DNA of 64,000 nt from DATKYQ01 sp964640665 (lineage in GTDB: Bacteria; Myxococcota; B64-G9). The position numbers and the translations under genes are program-made. The stretch is from assembly GCA_964640665.1 (NCBI GenBank), contig CAZXHT010000002.1, forward strand, positions 62,001-126,000, read 5' to 3'. Below the pieces are notes generated by a model. It was not told the origin of the DNA and did no database searches. It saw nothing but the letters and a program-made list of their open reading frames with translations. Shown here one piece after another: positions 17,009-24,384 of this stretch (its first letter is position 1; the number at the start of each line of letters is the position of its first letter).

Positions 17009-18301
17009 TCACTGTCCAAATCGGACCTCGGTGAATTGCTTCCTCACCTCGCCTAGTCCCACCATGTCTTTGAGGATTACGTAATTGTTCGCCTCTTTTC
17101 TTATCCTCCCTGCGATGATAGCGGTGCCTATCTTGAGCTTAATCGCTGCTTCCCTGATGGCCTCCTCGGTTCTAACATATCGAGCCAGAGCTGTTTCCCA
17201 CATGTCATCAGGGATAAGCATATTCCCAGCGAAGTCATTGGCCTCCCGCTCCACGTCATCACCCTCTATGTCGAGGTCATCGAAGATGTCTTCAATCTTC
17301 CCTTTGCGTAGATGCTTGACCACATGGGCCAACTCGTGAAAAAGGACAAACCAAAAATTATCAAGTCTATCATACCGCAACGTCATACCGATAACTGGGT
17401 GTCCGTCTCTAAGAAGAAAAGTAGCTCCATCCAGATATGTCCTTGGAAGATGAGGTTCAAAAACAAGAGAGATGCCAGATTTTGCCAAGTACTCCTTGGC
17501 CAATTGTGGCCCATTAGTTTGTTGACTCATCTGCGCCAGCTCACGAAACCACCTAACTGACAGTCCCTTGCGTTCAAAATCGCCTACGTCTTTCTCCATG
17601 CCAGAGAGCAGGAGAATCCGACATTGCCAAGCGATGAGAGCATAGGTGTCCATATTTCTGCCCATACGGGCTCGCTGTCGGAGAAGGGCTGGCTGTCGCA
17701 AGGGCATTGCCTTCTCGATGAAATCCTTCACAAGTTCATCTGCACATGACATGGCCGTCGACAGTGAGCCTTTGAAGTCCTCAAACCAGTTCCGACGATA
17801 CATTTCTTTTACTGGGAACAAACTCCAATCCAGTTCTTTGGGATCGCCTTTGTATGCCCTGGTAGGAGTCCCAACAATTTCGGCAACTTCACTGATGTTT
17901 AGGTTAAGGGTCCTCGCCACTTGTGTGATCCTCTGCAAGCTTGCTGAGGAATAATATTCAGCCTCATACCTTTGGACTTGCTGCTCCTTCACGCCGAGCA
18001 TTTCAGCCAGTTCTCGTTGGGATAGACCCTTGGCAATCCTCGCTTGGATGAGTACCGTTGGCATTTGTTCTAGAGACGCCGCACTTAATACCGTGATCGC
18101 ACCGGATTCCAGTGCTTCATATTCACGAATTTGATCGGAGAGGCTCAAGACTTCACTTTCCAATGCGCTAAATTCGGCCTTTGCTAGAACTGCTGAACCC
18201 GTGCGTTGTGCAGCTTCCTTGATGTCAAAGGCCTCTACCGCATCTTTGAGTTTCCGATACTGAGCCCTTGTTATTCTATACTGCCGGTCATTAGTAATCA
18301 T
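17009..18301 (-). CDS. XRE-type HTH regulator fused to ImmA/IrrE metalloprotease
   Basis: A 430-residue two-part protein. A helical N-terminus (~1–80) precedes an XRE helix-turn-helix (~86–136: RIAKGLSQRELAEMLGVKEQQVQRYEAE). The C-terminal half is an ImmA/IrrE zinc peptidase with FHELAHVVKH (HExxH, ~322) and the downstream EANDFAGNMLIP Glu ligand. Known ImmA/IrrE proteins cleave repressors (ICEBs1 ImmR, Deinococcus DdrO); here the repressor-like HTH lies in the same chain, so self-cleavage or repression with switchable stability is possible (inference). GGAGG precedes the ATG. It lies 14 bases after DUF6932 and probably controls its own operon through the palindrome at 18758–18777. Confidence 0.87.
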   Translation of the reverse strand: MITNDRQYRITRAQYRKLKDAVEAFDIKEAAQRTGSAVLAKAEFSALESEVLSLSDQIREYEALESGAITVLSAASLEQMPTVLIQARIAKGLSQRELAEMLGVKEQQVQRYEAEYYSSASLQRITQVARTLNLNISEVAEIVGTPTRAYKGDPKELDWSLFPVKEMYRRNWFEDFKGSLSTAMSCADELVKDFIEKAMPLRQPALLRQRARMGRNMDTYALIAWQCRILLLSGMEKDVGDFERKGLSVRWFRELAQMSQQTNGPQLAKEYLAKSGISLVFEPHLPRTYLDGATFLLRDGHPVIGMTLRYDRLDNFWFVLFHELAHVVKHLRKGKIEDIFDDLDIEGDDVEREANDFAGNMLIPDDMWETALARYVRTEEAIREAAIKLKIGTAIIAGRIRKEANNYVILKDMVGLGEVRKQFTEVRFGQ

Positions 18302-18315
18302 TCAGTCCTCCATCC

Positions 18316-18756
18316 TCACATGAGTCGGACACGGACAATGCCTTTCTGCTTGCCCGTGTGCCTGTCCTTCTGGAAATACTCCACGAAGGTTCTTCGTCCA
18401 TTCGCAAATGCGCTCGATGGGAATAACTCACCCTCGAATTTGTCCTTCTGGTTTTTTCGGCTGTCGCTGAAATCTAGTAGGACCGGGTCTAACTTCTTGG
18501 CGTTGACACCTACGGGGTCCCAGCAGGCATCGTAATCACCCGGTTCCGGCTTCCCGGTAACAAAACTTCCGTCGATGTAGACCGTTTTACACCCAGCTCT
18601 CTGAAGGGCCTCTATACTTGCTTTCAATCCTGTAAAAAGCATTTGGCGTCGTGGCGTCGTGGCAAATACCTTCTTAACCTCATCAAGTGTTGCATCGTGT
18701 ACCCCAGGAGGCAGGACCGGCCAAGGACTCTTGATGTCAACCAGCTCAGGAATCAT
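18316..18756 (-). CDS. DUF6932-like protein with nucleotidyltransferase-type motif
   Basis: A 146-residue protein. The key stretch VYIDGSFVTGKPEPGDYD gives G63-S64-x9-D74-x-D76, close to the GS…DxD signature of minimal nucleotidyltransferases, so it may transfer nucleotides to a protein or RNA, though no activity is known. ATG 18756 (MIPELVD) is preferred: it lacks a Shine–Dalgarno sequence, but TATAAT lies exactly six bases upstream, which suggests a leaderless mRNA. It is first in the operon with HTH–ImmA/IrrE and beta. Confidence 0.75.
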   Translation of the reverse strand: MIPELVDIKSPWPVLPPGVHDATLDEVKKVFATTPRRQMLFTGLKASIEALQRAGCKTVYIDGSFVTGKPEPGDYDACWDPVGVNAKKLDPVLLDFSDSRKNQKDKFEGELFPSSAFANGRRTFVEYFQKDRHTGKQKGIVRVRLM

Positions 18757-18757
18757 G

Positions 18758-18777
18758 ACACAATTATATTGTTGTGT
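18758..18777 (-). promoter_or_regulatory. Consensus -10 box inside an inverted repeat at the island operon start
   Basis: The minus strand carries a perfect TATAAT (18768–18763) six bases before the ATG of the DUF6932 gene. It sits within the inverted repeat ACACAA-N8-TTGTGT (18758–18777), so a bound dimer would block the promoter. The HTH protein encoded by the second gene is the obvious candidate. No good -35 box is seen. Confidence 0.5.
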
Positions 18778-19053
18778 TGATAAATGATCCAGCAAAATGT
18801 CATAAAAAAATCAAAATGCCATGAGGCGGGAGTTGTTCTTCGAACGAGGCGTGTCAATAAACATATTTGTATTCGATCAAGCCAGCGATCGGGCGCGTCG
18901 AATTCACCGTTGTCGTCGGGTCGGGCCGCAATCTGCACACCGGGGACACTCCCGATAGCCACCGGCACATCGGAAGTCGGCAAGCCACAGACACGCACCG
19001 CGACCCAGTGCCGCCCGTGCCACCACCGCCACAGAACGATGGGGTGTTTGGTC
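18778..19053. other. Gene-free stretch with a GC-rich patch
   Basis: No supported gene. The first ~110 bases are AT-rich; about 18880–19050 is GC-rich like the backbone and includes a Gly-rich possible reading (CGGGGTGGTGS on the minus strand) reminiscent of the start of a mature lipoprotein. It is too short and broken to call. It separates two AT-richer blocks and may be a scar of the ancestral sequence. Confidence 0.3.
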
Positions 19054-20673
19054 TTACGTTGTCAATCGCTTCAAATTGTCAACTGCTTGGACAACGAGCT
19101 CATCTGGAAAAGCGCCACGACTCAGCAATTCAATTGCATTTGTTGTCTTGCACAGTCCGGGTTTCAGGCGATAGTCGAAAAGGATGTCACTGCCCTGATA
19201 ATGCTCTGAGAAATGGTACCTTTCAAAATTGTGATCAACCAACGTGCCAATCGCAAGGTCATGGGTGGCAACAATAACAAGGTTGCTCTTTGCCAAGTAT
19301 TGGATGACTGCCGCAGCAGCCGCGACTCGCTCCACGGGATTTGTCCCCCTGAACAATTCGTCAACAATGAAAAGGCAGTTGTTTCGGCTTGTGCTATACC
19401 CAACCAGTTTCTGGATGACATCAACCTCTACCGCAAACAAGCTCTTGCCGTTTTCAATGTCATCTGCAATGTCGATTGAAGTTTTAATGTAAAACAGACA
19501 GGCTTCGTACTTGCGTGCCACAGACGTATTGATGGTTTGAGCAAGAATCGCGTTCAATGCGACAGTTTTCAAAAACGTGGTCTTCCCGGACATATTGGAA
19601 CCGGTAATCAACATGCTTGATCCATGGATTTCGAATGAATTGCCGATCGCCCGGTCTAGCCTCGGATGAAGAAGGTTCTCGGCCTTGATCAGGCAAGGTG
19701 TATCGACAAATTCTGGTTTGCACCAGACGGGCTGGCTTCTGCGGTATGATGCAATTGAAATGCAGGCATCGATCAAGCCGATGGATCGAAAGAGAATGCG
19801 AAGATGCTTCTGGCTGTTTTCAATTTGTTCCCGGAGGGAGCCATAAGCGAGAACTTTTCTGAGTGTCAGGATGTTGAGATAGTCCAGCAGTTGTGTCGGA
19901 TCTCTGAGCTGTATATACCTGCATTTTCTGGCGAGCGGGAGACACTGGTTGATGCTGGCGGAAAATTCGACTTCGGAGGGAAAGTTTTTCCCGATAAGTT
20001 CGTGCAGATTTGCGCTCGATTGTATGAGTCTACCGAGACAGGAGAGGACATCGATTTCGTAGCCAAAAACCTCTTCGTACTTGTAGTGAACCATTAAGTT
20101 TATTAAAAACATCACAAGGGCGGCAGCCCAAAACAGAGGCTTGAAGACGGCCACAACAACGAACACAATCAGGGCGATTGTACAAAGCCTGACCACTGTA
20201 ATTGACAACGGAGGCTTGGGGAGGTTCTTCCAGATAAGCCTCGGTAGAGAAAATGAAGTATCATCGTCAAGGGAGAGAAGCTCAACTTGTGCTTTCTCGC
20301 GCAATTCAGCGTCGGTTTCAAACAACTCGACAAGTGGCTCCGGGACAGTTATCGCCTCTGAGTTGAGGCATGGCGTGACGAGAGTCTGATAGAGGTACTG
20401 CGATCCAGGGCTCGAGGTTGCGTGGTCGATAGATCCAAACACAAAATTGATATCAAGATCAGACCTTGTCCTACTGTCCAGCGAGAATCTGTTGAAGTCA
20501 TCCGGGTTCTCTGAATCGATCTGTTCATAGAATTTGCACTTCTCGATTGGCCGCGGCGAACTCCGGCGATTTCCCCATTCCCGGCGCAGCCTCTTGAGTT
20601 GTTCCGCCTTTTTCGAAAAGATGCAGATTCGAGAGAGAACCGATCTGAAATGAGCCGCCGCGTTGGTGAGCAT
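19054..20673 (-). CDS. MutS-like ATPase with transmembrane hairpin
   Basis: A 539-residue member of the MutS/ABC ATPase superfamily. The C-terminal ATPase has Walker A GSNMSGKTTFLKT (~358), Walker B LFIVDELFRGTNP (~429) and the H-loop region VIVATHDLAIG. There is no mismatch-recognition domain. Instead residues ~156–197 form two adjacent hydrophobic segments, so the protein is probably anchored in the inner membrane. Similar short membrane MutS-like proteins are known in several phyla but have no assigned function. AAGGGG lies six bases before ATG 20673. It follows the outer-membrane protein gene by 12 bases, yet its GC content is lower, so it may be a late addition to that transcript. Confidence 0.8.
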   Translation of the reverse strand: MLTNAAAHFRSVLSRICIFSKKAEQLKRLRREWGNRRSSPRPIEKCKFYEQIDSENPDDFNRFSLDSRTRSDLDINFVFGSIDHATSSPGSQYLYQTLVTPCLNSEAITVPEPLVELFETDAELREKAQVELLSLDDDTSFSLPRLIWKNLPKPPLSITVVRLCTIALIVFVVVAVFKPLFWAAALVMFLINLMVHYKYEEVFGYEIDVLSCLGRLIQSSANLHELIGKNFPSEVEFSASINQCLPLARKCRYIQLRDPTQLLDYLNILTLRKVLAYGSLREQIENSQKHLRILFRSIGLIDACISIASYRRSQPVWCKPEFVDTPCLIKAENLLHPRLDRAIGNSFEIHGSSMLITGSNMSGKTTFLKTVALNAILAQTINTSVARKYEACLFYIKTSIDIADDIENGKSLFAVEVDVIQKLVGYSTSRNNCLFIVDELFRGTNPVERVAAAAAVIQYLAKSNLVIVATHDLAIGTLVDHNFERYHFSEHYQGSDILFDYRLKPGLCKTTNAIELLSRGAFPDELVVQAVDNLKRLTT

Positions 20674-20685
20674 TGTTTTCCCCTT

Positions 20686-22125
20686 TCAGTGCCAGAAGCC
20701 TATCCCGGCTCCGATATCGAGGTAGCCCGGTGCCCCGTCCACCGTGAGCGAGGCTCGCAGGTCGAAGGGATCCGTGTAGCCGAAGAGGTCCCACCTGAAA
20801 AGGCGCAGCTCCAGGCCGCCCGTGCCATGGGGTCGTAATGGTACGCCGGCGTAGCGGGGTGGCTCGAGGTAGAAGCCGGCTCTCAACTTGAGGCGATCGG
20901 GCCAGATTTCTGTTTCGGCTCCGAGCCTGAAGCCGAAAGAAAGGCCGTCACCGGACGCCCGCCTCTTCTGCTCGACGAATGAGTCGATGCCGACGCCGTC
21001 TGTGGTGCCGCCGATGATGAAAACATCCGCGCTCATAAGCAAATATGATTTGGGAAGAGACTCGTACTCCTTGCGTCGCTCGTGCTCGATCACCGCTTCC
21101 CGTACATCCAACGCCTTTTCGAGCAAGAGCTCCTCCGCCTCGCGAAGCTTCTTCTCCCGAGCCCACCAGATCTCGTCACGAGGCATGTCTAAAAGGTTGG
21201 GGCACTCGTCCGACGTAGTGATCCCTTCACGATCCGGTTTCTCCAGGGCCTGCTGGGCCACCGCGCGTTTGCAGCGCGCGCTTTCGATATGCTTGCGCAG
21301 ATCCTGCTGCGGATCTGGTGGAGCCGACCAGACACGGTTCATCGGCCGCGGGCCGAACTGCCAGGCGAAACCCAACTGGACTTCCCAGGGCATGTGAACT
21401 CCGCGCGGCAGCACAAAGTTTTTGACGTAGCTCGTGCCGTCGCGCACCTCGACCCCCGGGGTCTTGTCCGGCCCGGACTCGACCGGCCCGCGGCCGGAAA
21501 CTCCCAGCCGCCAGGGCATGTCGGCCAACTTCAAGAGCACGCCTCCTTCGACGCCGGCTCCGGTGAAATGCACCAAAGTGGTGTCGTCGGCCAGTTTGAG
21601 ATCCAGGTCGGCGACCCGCGTTCCCAGCCCCACGATCAACTGCCCGCTAAAGAAGGCATAGGCCACACCGGCATGGCTTTCTATCAGGAAGATGTTAATC
21701 GGTTCTCCCGCCGAGCCGGTATTGTAGATCTGCAGTCGGGTGTCTGCCCCGATTCCCAAACTGCCGAACTGCAGGCGCAAACCCAGGCCGAGAAATGAGA
21801 ACTTCTCAACTCCGATGCCCGAACCGTTGTTGAAGAAATCATCGAGCCCGAAGATGCCGGGCGCGCAGTAAGACAACGACAGACCGTACGAGAACCAGGA
21901 GAACTCGTAGGGCGGTCGCGAACCAAAAGATGCCGGATTGAAGTGTGCCCCATCGATATCCTCGGCCAGGGCGGTGTAGGCCCCGCCCATTCCCACAACG
22001 CGGCTCGAACCCAGCACCGGCCCGGTCACGGCGTCTATCTCGAAGTCGTTATGCGCGAAGATATCCTGGGCGGTCACCGGGCACGATAGTGCCACAATGA
22101 GCAAGATGGAGGACATGACGCGCAT
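20686..22125 (-). CDS. OmpP1/FadL–PorV-like outer-membrane protein
   Basis: A 479-residue exported beta-barrel candidate. A signal peptide (cleavage near CPVTAQD) precedes RVVGMGGAYTALAEDIDGAHFNPAS, the N-terminal motif shared by FadL/TodX and PorV/UPF0164 outer-membrane proteins. The rest alternates amphipathic strands rich in Gly and aromatic residues. A charged helical segment (~280–375) interrupts the barrel and carries two cysteines (RCKRAV, DECPN). FadL-like proteins admit hydrophobic compounds, which would suit the nearby acyl-CoA and aromatic-CoA genes, but the actual cargo is unknown. Confidence 0.75.
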   Translation of the reverse strand: MRVMSSILLIVALSCPVTAQDIFAHNDFEIDAVTGPVLGSSRVVGMGGAYTALAEDIDGAHFNPASFGSRPPYEFSWFSYGLSLSYCAPGIFGLDDFFNNGSGIGVEKFSFLGLGLRLQFGSLGIGADTRLQIYNTGSAGEPINIFLIESHAGVAYAFFSGQLIVGLGTRVADLDLKLADDTTLVHFTGAGVEGGVLLKLADMPWRLGVSGRGPVESGPDKTPGVEVRDGTSYVKNFVLPRGVHMPWEVQLGFAWQFGPRPMNRVWSAPPDPQQDLRKHIESARCKRAVAQQALEKPDREGITTSDECPNLLDMPRDEIWWAREKKLREAEELLLEKALDVREAVIEHERRKEYESLPKSYLLMSADVFIIGGTTDGVGIDSFVEQKRRASGDGLSFGFRLGAETEIWPDRLKLRAGFYLEPPRYAGVPLRPHGTGGLELRLFRWDLFGYTDPFDLRASLTVDGAPGYLDIGAGIGFWH

Positions 22126-22135
22126 CGGCCTCTCC

Positions 22136-23062
22136 TCAGCAGAGGAAATCGAGAATCCAGCGCAAGACTCCCAGCATGATCAATGCCAGGCCCTCGCGGC
22201 GCGAGATTTTCCAGCCGGTGCGCATGAAAAAAACCACCAGCAGGCACATCCCCAAAAGCATGTAAACCGAAGAAAGCGAGTGGGTGTCGACCTTGAGGTT
22301 GCGAATCAACCCGGCCAGACCCAGCACTCCCAACAGGTTGAACAGGTCGCTGCCGATCAGGTTGCCCAGCGACATTCCATGCATTCCCTTGGCTGCGGCC
22401 GTCAAGGAAGTTGCCAGTTCGGGCGCCGAGGTGCCGGCTGCGACTATGGTGACCGCGATCAGCCACTCGGATAGCCCCAGTAAGCGAGCCAGTTCGGAGG
22501 CCGATTCCACCAACGAAGCGCCGCCGCCCACCACGGTGGCGATTCCCAGAAGCAGCAGGAAGGGATCCTTCCAGGTCGCCGTGCCCTTGGGAACTTCAGT
22601 TGTCGATCCCTTTTTCTGGAAGAAAAGCAAGGCGATGTAACCGATCAAGCCGCAAAAAAGAATGGCACCTTCCAGGTGTGACAGGTGATAGTCCGAAAGC
22701 ATCAAGACGATCGCCAGAGAGGTTGCCACCAGCAAGCTGCCGTCGCGAAATACCGAGATGCGTTGCACCGGGAGAGCCTTAAACAGGGCGCAGCCGCCGA
22801 GGATGAATCCCAGGTTGAAGATGTTGGAACCGACTATGTTACCGACCGAGATGTCGGCCTTGCCGGTTACGGCCGCCGAAATGGTCACCGCGAACTCGGG
22901 GGCCGAGGTGCCGAAGGCGACAATGGTCAACCCGATCACAAGATCCGATATGTTAAAGTGACGACCTATGCGCGCGGCACTTTCGACCAGCCAGTCGGCG
23001 CCCTTCCACAGGAGCAGGATCGAGGCGACAAGCAGCGCCAGGTTTAGGATGAAGTGTCCCAT
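22136..23062 (-). CDS. Calcium/sodium antiporter (CaCA family, YrbG-like)
   Basis: A 308-residue inner-membrane exchanger with ten or so hydrophobic helices in two inverted halves. Each half has its alpha-repeat: GTSAPEFAVTISAA…GNIVGSNIFN and GTSAPELATSLTAA…GNLIGSDLFN, with the cation-binding Glu/Asn/Asp residues in place. It exchanges Na+ (or H+) for Ca2+ across the membrane. Length fits the bacterial family (~300–340). It is separated by 46 bases from the ring-hydrolase gene and 10 bases from the outer-membrane protein gene, all on the same strand. Confidence 0.93.
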   Translation of the reverse strand: MGHFILNLALLVASILLLWKGADWLVESAARIGRHFNISDLVIGLTIVAFGTSAPEFAVTISAAVTGKADISVGNIVGSNIFNLGFILGGCALFKALPVQRISVFRDGSLLVATSLAIVLMLSDYHLSHLEGAILFCGLIGYIALLFFQKKGSTTEVPKGTATWKDPFLLLLGIATVVGGGASLVESASELARLLGLSEWLIAVTIVAAGTSAPELATSLTAAAKGMHGMSLGNLIGSDLFNLLGVLGLAGLIRNLKVDTHSLSSVYMLLGMCLLVVFFMRTGWKISRREGLALIMLGVLRWILDFLC

Positions 23063-23108
23063 TGAGTTCTGTTCGCGCGCCGCTTGCGGAACGGCAGCCG
23101 GCCGGGCC

Positions 23109-24236
23109 TCACTCGGGCTTTCCTAAAACAGCCTCGAAGAGATTCTCGTCCATCAAGGCACCCTTGGCTATACGCCTGCGATACTCGATGAAATCGATCG
23201 TGTCCCGGCCGGTCTGTTTGCGGGTGGCGAAGGCGTTGAAGCCCAGGAAGGCCTCCCCCATCATGTTGGCATCCAGCCAGTGTCGGTTGAAAACCTTGGC
23301 CTGGTCCCAGAAGAACCTCTTCTTGGCGCGCACCGAATCGATTGACATCTGCAGGCATCCGGGGAAGAGGTTGGTCAGGTGCCAGATCATGCCGTCCACC
23401 GCCTCGTCCAATAGTGAAAAATCAAACTGACAACTTTTGGCAAGCTCACGGGCCGCCTTGGCCTCGGCCCCGCTCTTCATCTCGCCGTAGACGATCTCTC
23501 CGTCATTGATGTAGTTGTCGGTCATAACGGCCGGGTTACGGATGAAGCGGCCGTCCTTTTTGAGCACCGGCGCCACCTTGGTGACCAGCCCCTTGACCTT
23601 CATCTTGTATGCAGACCACAGCTCGCACGAGATGCAGTTCCACATGGCGTCTTCCATGGTCAAGAACCAGGGTAAAAAGTCGCTCGAACCGCCCACGGGA
23701 GCCGATCCGTGCCGGGTACCGGCCTGTCCGAAGATTGCCGTATCAGCGGCCACCGCCAGATCGCAGGCCATCCCGATCTCCTGGCCGCCTGCCACTCGCA
23801 TCCCGTTGACCCTGCAGATGACCGGCTTCTTGCAATCGAGAATGGAATCGACCATGCCGTTGAACAGGTCCATGTACTCGCCGTACTCATGGGGTCGCTT
23901 GGAGTAGTATTGCGCGTACTCTACTGTGTTGCCGCCGGAGCAAAAGGCCCGCTCTCCCGCCCCGGTGAAGACGACCGCCACCACGCTCCGATCACACGAG
24001 GCTTCCTTGAAACCGGCGATGACGCCCTTAACCATCTCGGTGGTGTAAGAGTTGTATTGCTCGGGGTTGTTGAGAGTGATCCGGGCGACGAAGAGATCGG
24101 CCTGTTTTTGCCCCTGCGGATCCGCCAGCGGAATCTTCTCGTACATGGTGCAGGGCGGTTCCTTGCCCCAGTATTCGCCCTTGAACAAACCGTGGTCTTT
24201 CAACTCGTCATCCCTGGTCAACCAATCGAGCGCCAT
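23109..24236 (-). CDS. oah: 6-oxocyclohex-1-ene-1-carbonyl-CoA hydrolase (ring-opening)
   Basis: A 375-residue crotonase-superfamily enzyme (BamA/Oah type) that hydrolytically opens the six-membered ring in anaerobic benzoyl-CoA degradation to give a 3-hydroxypimelyl-CoA product. Diagnostic stretches are the long N-terminus (HGLFKGEYWGKEPP), NNPEQYNSYTTEMVK, FCSGGNTVEYAQYYSKRP and GGQEIGMACDLAVAADTAIFGQAG with the oxyanion-hole backbone. Length agrees with the family. The start at 24236 has a perfect GAAGGAGG seven bases upstream; the open frame runs on to 24989 but would overlap the divergent kinase gene. No benzoyl-CoA reductase or other bam genes adjoin it, so the rest of the pathway must lie elsewhere. 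Confidence 0.92.
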   Translation of the reverse strand: MALDWLTRDDELKDHGLFKGEYWGKEPPCTMYEKIPLADPQGQKQADLFVARITLNNPEQYNSYTTEMVKGVIAGFKEASCDRSVVAVVFTGAGERAFCSGGNTVEYAQYYSKRPHEYGEYMDLFNGMVDSILDCKKPVICRVNGMRVAGGQEIGMACDLAVAADTAIFGQAGTRHGSAPVGGSSDFLPWFLTMEDAMWNCISCELWSAYKMKVKGLVTKVAPVLKKDGRFIRNPAVMTDNYINDGEIVYGEMKSGAEAKAARELAKSCQFDFSLLDEAVDGMIWHLTNLFPGCLQMSIDSVRAKKRFFWDQAKVFNRHWLDANMMGEAFLGFNAFATRKQTGRDTIDFIEYRRRIAKGALMDENLFEAVLGKPE

Positions 24237-24314
24237 GTTTCCTCCTTCGTAAGAGACACCATCATGTAGCCCAAAGAGCCGATCATTGCAAGAGCGGGAG
24301 CCGTCCAAAATTTT

Positions 24315-24335
24315 CCAAGCGAAAATCACGCTTGG
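24315..24335. promoter_or_regulatory. Inverted repeat in the oah / sensor-kinase divergent region
   Basis: CCAAGCG-aaaatca-CGCTTGG is a perfect 7+7 base dyad between two divergent genes. It is followed on the plus strand by a T-rich run (ATCTTTTCTTTTT), so it could form a hairpin terminator, but no plus-strand gene ends before it. An operator controlling one or both genes fits the position better. Confidence 0.4.
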
Positions 24336-24384
24336 CCTAAATCTTTTCTTTTTAACCCCGCCGATTGGTGATAAGCTCTCGGAC

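Noticed and set aside
18784..19209. 141-codon plus-strand frame between DUF6932 and the MutS-like gene
   Set aside because: Composition changes halfway, it runs into the MutS-like coding region antisense, and it matches no family.
24315..24348. Rho-independent terminator
   Set aside because: The hairpin and T-rich tail face the plus strand, but no plus-strand transcript ends here; both flanking genes point away.
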